DNA of 32,500 nt, taken from Theodoxus fluviatilis (taxonomy: Eukaryota; Mollusca; Gastropoda; Cycloneritida; Neritidae). The position numbers and the translations under genes were made by a program. Location of the stretch: the NCBI GenBank assembly GCA_034096865.1, contig JAWQFJ010028256.1, positions 87,501-120,000 on the forward strand, given 5' to 3'. This document shows positions 31,412-32,500 of this stretch, piece after piece (the stretch's first letter is position 1; each line of letters begins with the position of its first letter). Under the pieces are notes generated by a model, which was given only the letters and a program-made list of their open reading frames with translations, had not been told where the DNA came from and ran no database searches.

Positions 31412-31639
31412 AGTCTCCCATTCTCCCGTTCCCGTTCTCTCCGCTCATCAAGTAAAAAGCTTCTGAAAATTTCAAAGCGTTGTACAAAGTCTTTCGGAGA
31501 GCGTAGTTTCAGTTTCATTGCCCCTAGTGTCTGGAATTCCCTGCCGGCTGGCCTACGTGATGCACCAACTATGTCCATTTTCAAATCTCAGTTAATTATA
31601 AACCCATATGTTTCGTCTTGCTTTTCTGTAACCTCCTAG
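31412..31639 (+). pseudogene. LINE reverse transcriptase C-terminal remnant
   Basis: An open frame ends at TAG 31637-31639. It reads RSLRSSSKKLLKISKRCTKS, then RSFSFIAPSVWNSLPAGLRD, then MSIFKSQL. This is the terminal block of CR1/L2-type LINE reverse transcriptases, and it parallels RAFSHSAAVAWNSLPRSVR...FKSNL in the 23696-24470 copy. The sequences are too different for the same subfamily. Only the last ~75 codons remain, with no catalytic part. A 3' UTR and (ATT)n tail follow. Confidence 0.8.
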
Positions 31640-31780
31640 GTTTTTTTTTCAAGTCCTGGTATGATAGTCGTACGAGTGGTGTGCTACGTAGTATGACTGA
31701 CGAGTAACTGCGTGTAAATGTGGTTATGCCCGCGCATTGTGTTCTTGCAAGAAATGCGCGTTATAAATGCTATTTTTTAA

Positions 31781-31853
<73 letters not shown>
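31640..31853 (+). mobile_element. LINE 3' UTR with (ATT)n tail
   Basis: About 140 bp of non-coding sequence ends in AATGCGCGTTATAAATGC, which resembles AAGCGCTATATAAAT of the other two LINE tails. It runs into a (ATT)n microsatellite at 31781-31853. Confidence 0.8.
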
Positions 31854-31854
<1 letters not shown>

Positions 31855-32500
31855 AATAATTAGTCAACGTCATGACAGAAGTCTGTTTCAGTGATTGCCT
31901 TTGCTAGCAAAATATGGTTTTATGAAATCCGCATCCGTGTGCTGGAGACAGAAGACGGGCTGTACTTAAGATCCACCTGCTTTGCAATTCCAGTTCTGCT
32001 ATATGTATTTTGTCCTCGTTGACGAGGCTGGCACACTGGACCGTGGAGCCGCACTCGAACACATGTGTAACCCTGCACCGAGGAGCGCGTTGCATCGTGC
32101 TTTCGACAGAGTTTTAGTGTTGTCGCGTCGCATTTCTTAAAGAAAATAGTATGCTCTTTAGGACGATGAAAACAGTTTTTGAAGCGGATGATTTGGTGCA
32201 AAGTTATGCGCATTCGAATTGCGCATCATTGGGAATTAACGTTTGCCAAAAATGTGAGAACTCCGTCAAGGAAGGGCAGTAATTTTTTAATATCTATTAA
32301 CATACAACACTCATTAAAATGCACGTTAAAACCAGTTTATAACCTGCAGAATGACGTAAATGCTCCAGTGCTACGTGTGTTTATAATTTGGCCATAGATC
32401 GGTTTTCTACAAAGATCGAAATATCAACAACCAGGCCTCTATGCACTGATGTGGGCTGCTGGGCCCGTATTCACAACGGCGATTTATCGGCGATTTATTT
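31854..32500. other. unassigned DNA; possible element end at the window edge
   Basis: No gene recognised. The last 40 bases read GGGCCCGTATTCACAAC followed by two GGCGATTTAT repeats. A start of GGGCC(C)GTATTCA is seen at the termini of some DNA-transposon-derived repeats, but the other end lies outside the window. Confidence 0.35.

Overview
This looks like a piece of non-coding eukaryotic DNA from a metazoan. A marine mollusc, perhaps a gastropod, is my best guess, inferred from the LINE types, the tRNA-derived repeat and the very high density of (GA)n, (TG)n and (TTA)n microsatellites. There is no operon-like packing, no run of open frames with coding character and no rRNA or canonical tRNA gene. 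I could not support any host protein-coding gene or exon. Almost every long open frame is a by-product of simple repeats or lies in a retrotransposon remnant.

Layout. 1-1000: unassigned DNA. 1110-1300: GT/GA repeats. 1535-1804: a LINE 3' tail (minus) ending in (TTA)n. 1805-4230: unassigned. 4230-5240: TG, CA and CAAA repeats. 5646-6000: five copies of a ~72-bp minisatellite. 6080-7400: TG, TC/GA and CTGT repeats, then purine-rich G-run DNA. 8569-8778: a CATC array. 9850-10250: a short dispersed element between two GA arrays, then a 16-bp minisatellite. 11487-12746: a 5'-truncated LINE (minus) between two 156-bp direct repeats. 12830-13000: GA. 14131-14256: a 21-bp minisatellite. 14570-15315: TC and TA repeats. 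15446-15480: a hammerhead-ribozyme-like fold. 15534-15632: a second copy of the short dispersed element. 16566-18575: five head-to-tail copies of a ~401-bp unit carrying a tRNA-like pol III promoter. 20452-20856: LINE C-terminal remnant (plus) with a TTCTG tail. 23186-24470: LINE reverse transcriptase C-terminal half (minus) with a (TTA)n tail. 25300-26290: TG and about 800 bp of compound trinucleotide repeat. 26770-27053: the third copy of the short element, between GA arrays. 28062-28266: TTCA/CAGT array. 31412-31853: LINE C-terminal remnant (plus) with an (ATT)n tail.

How the parts relate. Retroelement 3' ends repeatedly lead into microsatellites: TTA after the three CR1/L2-like tails, CT after the three short elements, TTCTG after the 20.5-kb remnant. 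This suggests retroelement tails seeded many of the simple repeats. The best candidate for something undescribed is the 16566-18575 array. Each unit has A-box and B-box-like motifs, and its only T-run of four or more (T6) lies immediately before the next unit's tRNA-like head. The array therefore reads as tandem pol III transcription units of about 400 nt. Next in interest are the LINE with unusually long target-site-duplication-like flanks and the compact Penelope-type hammerhead motif.
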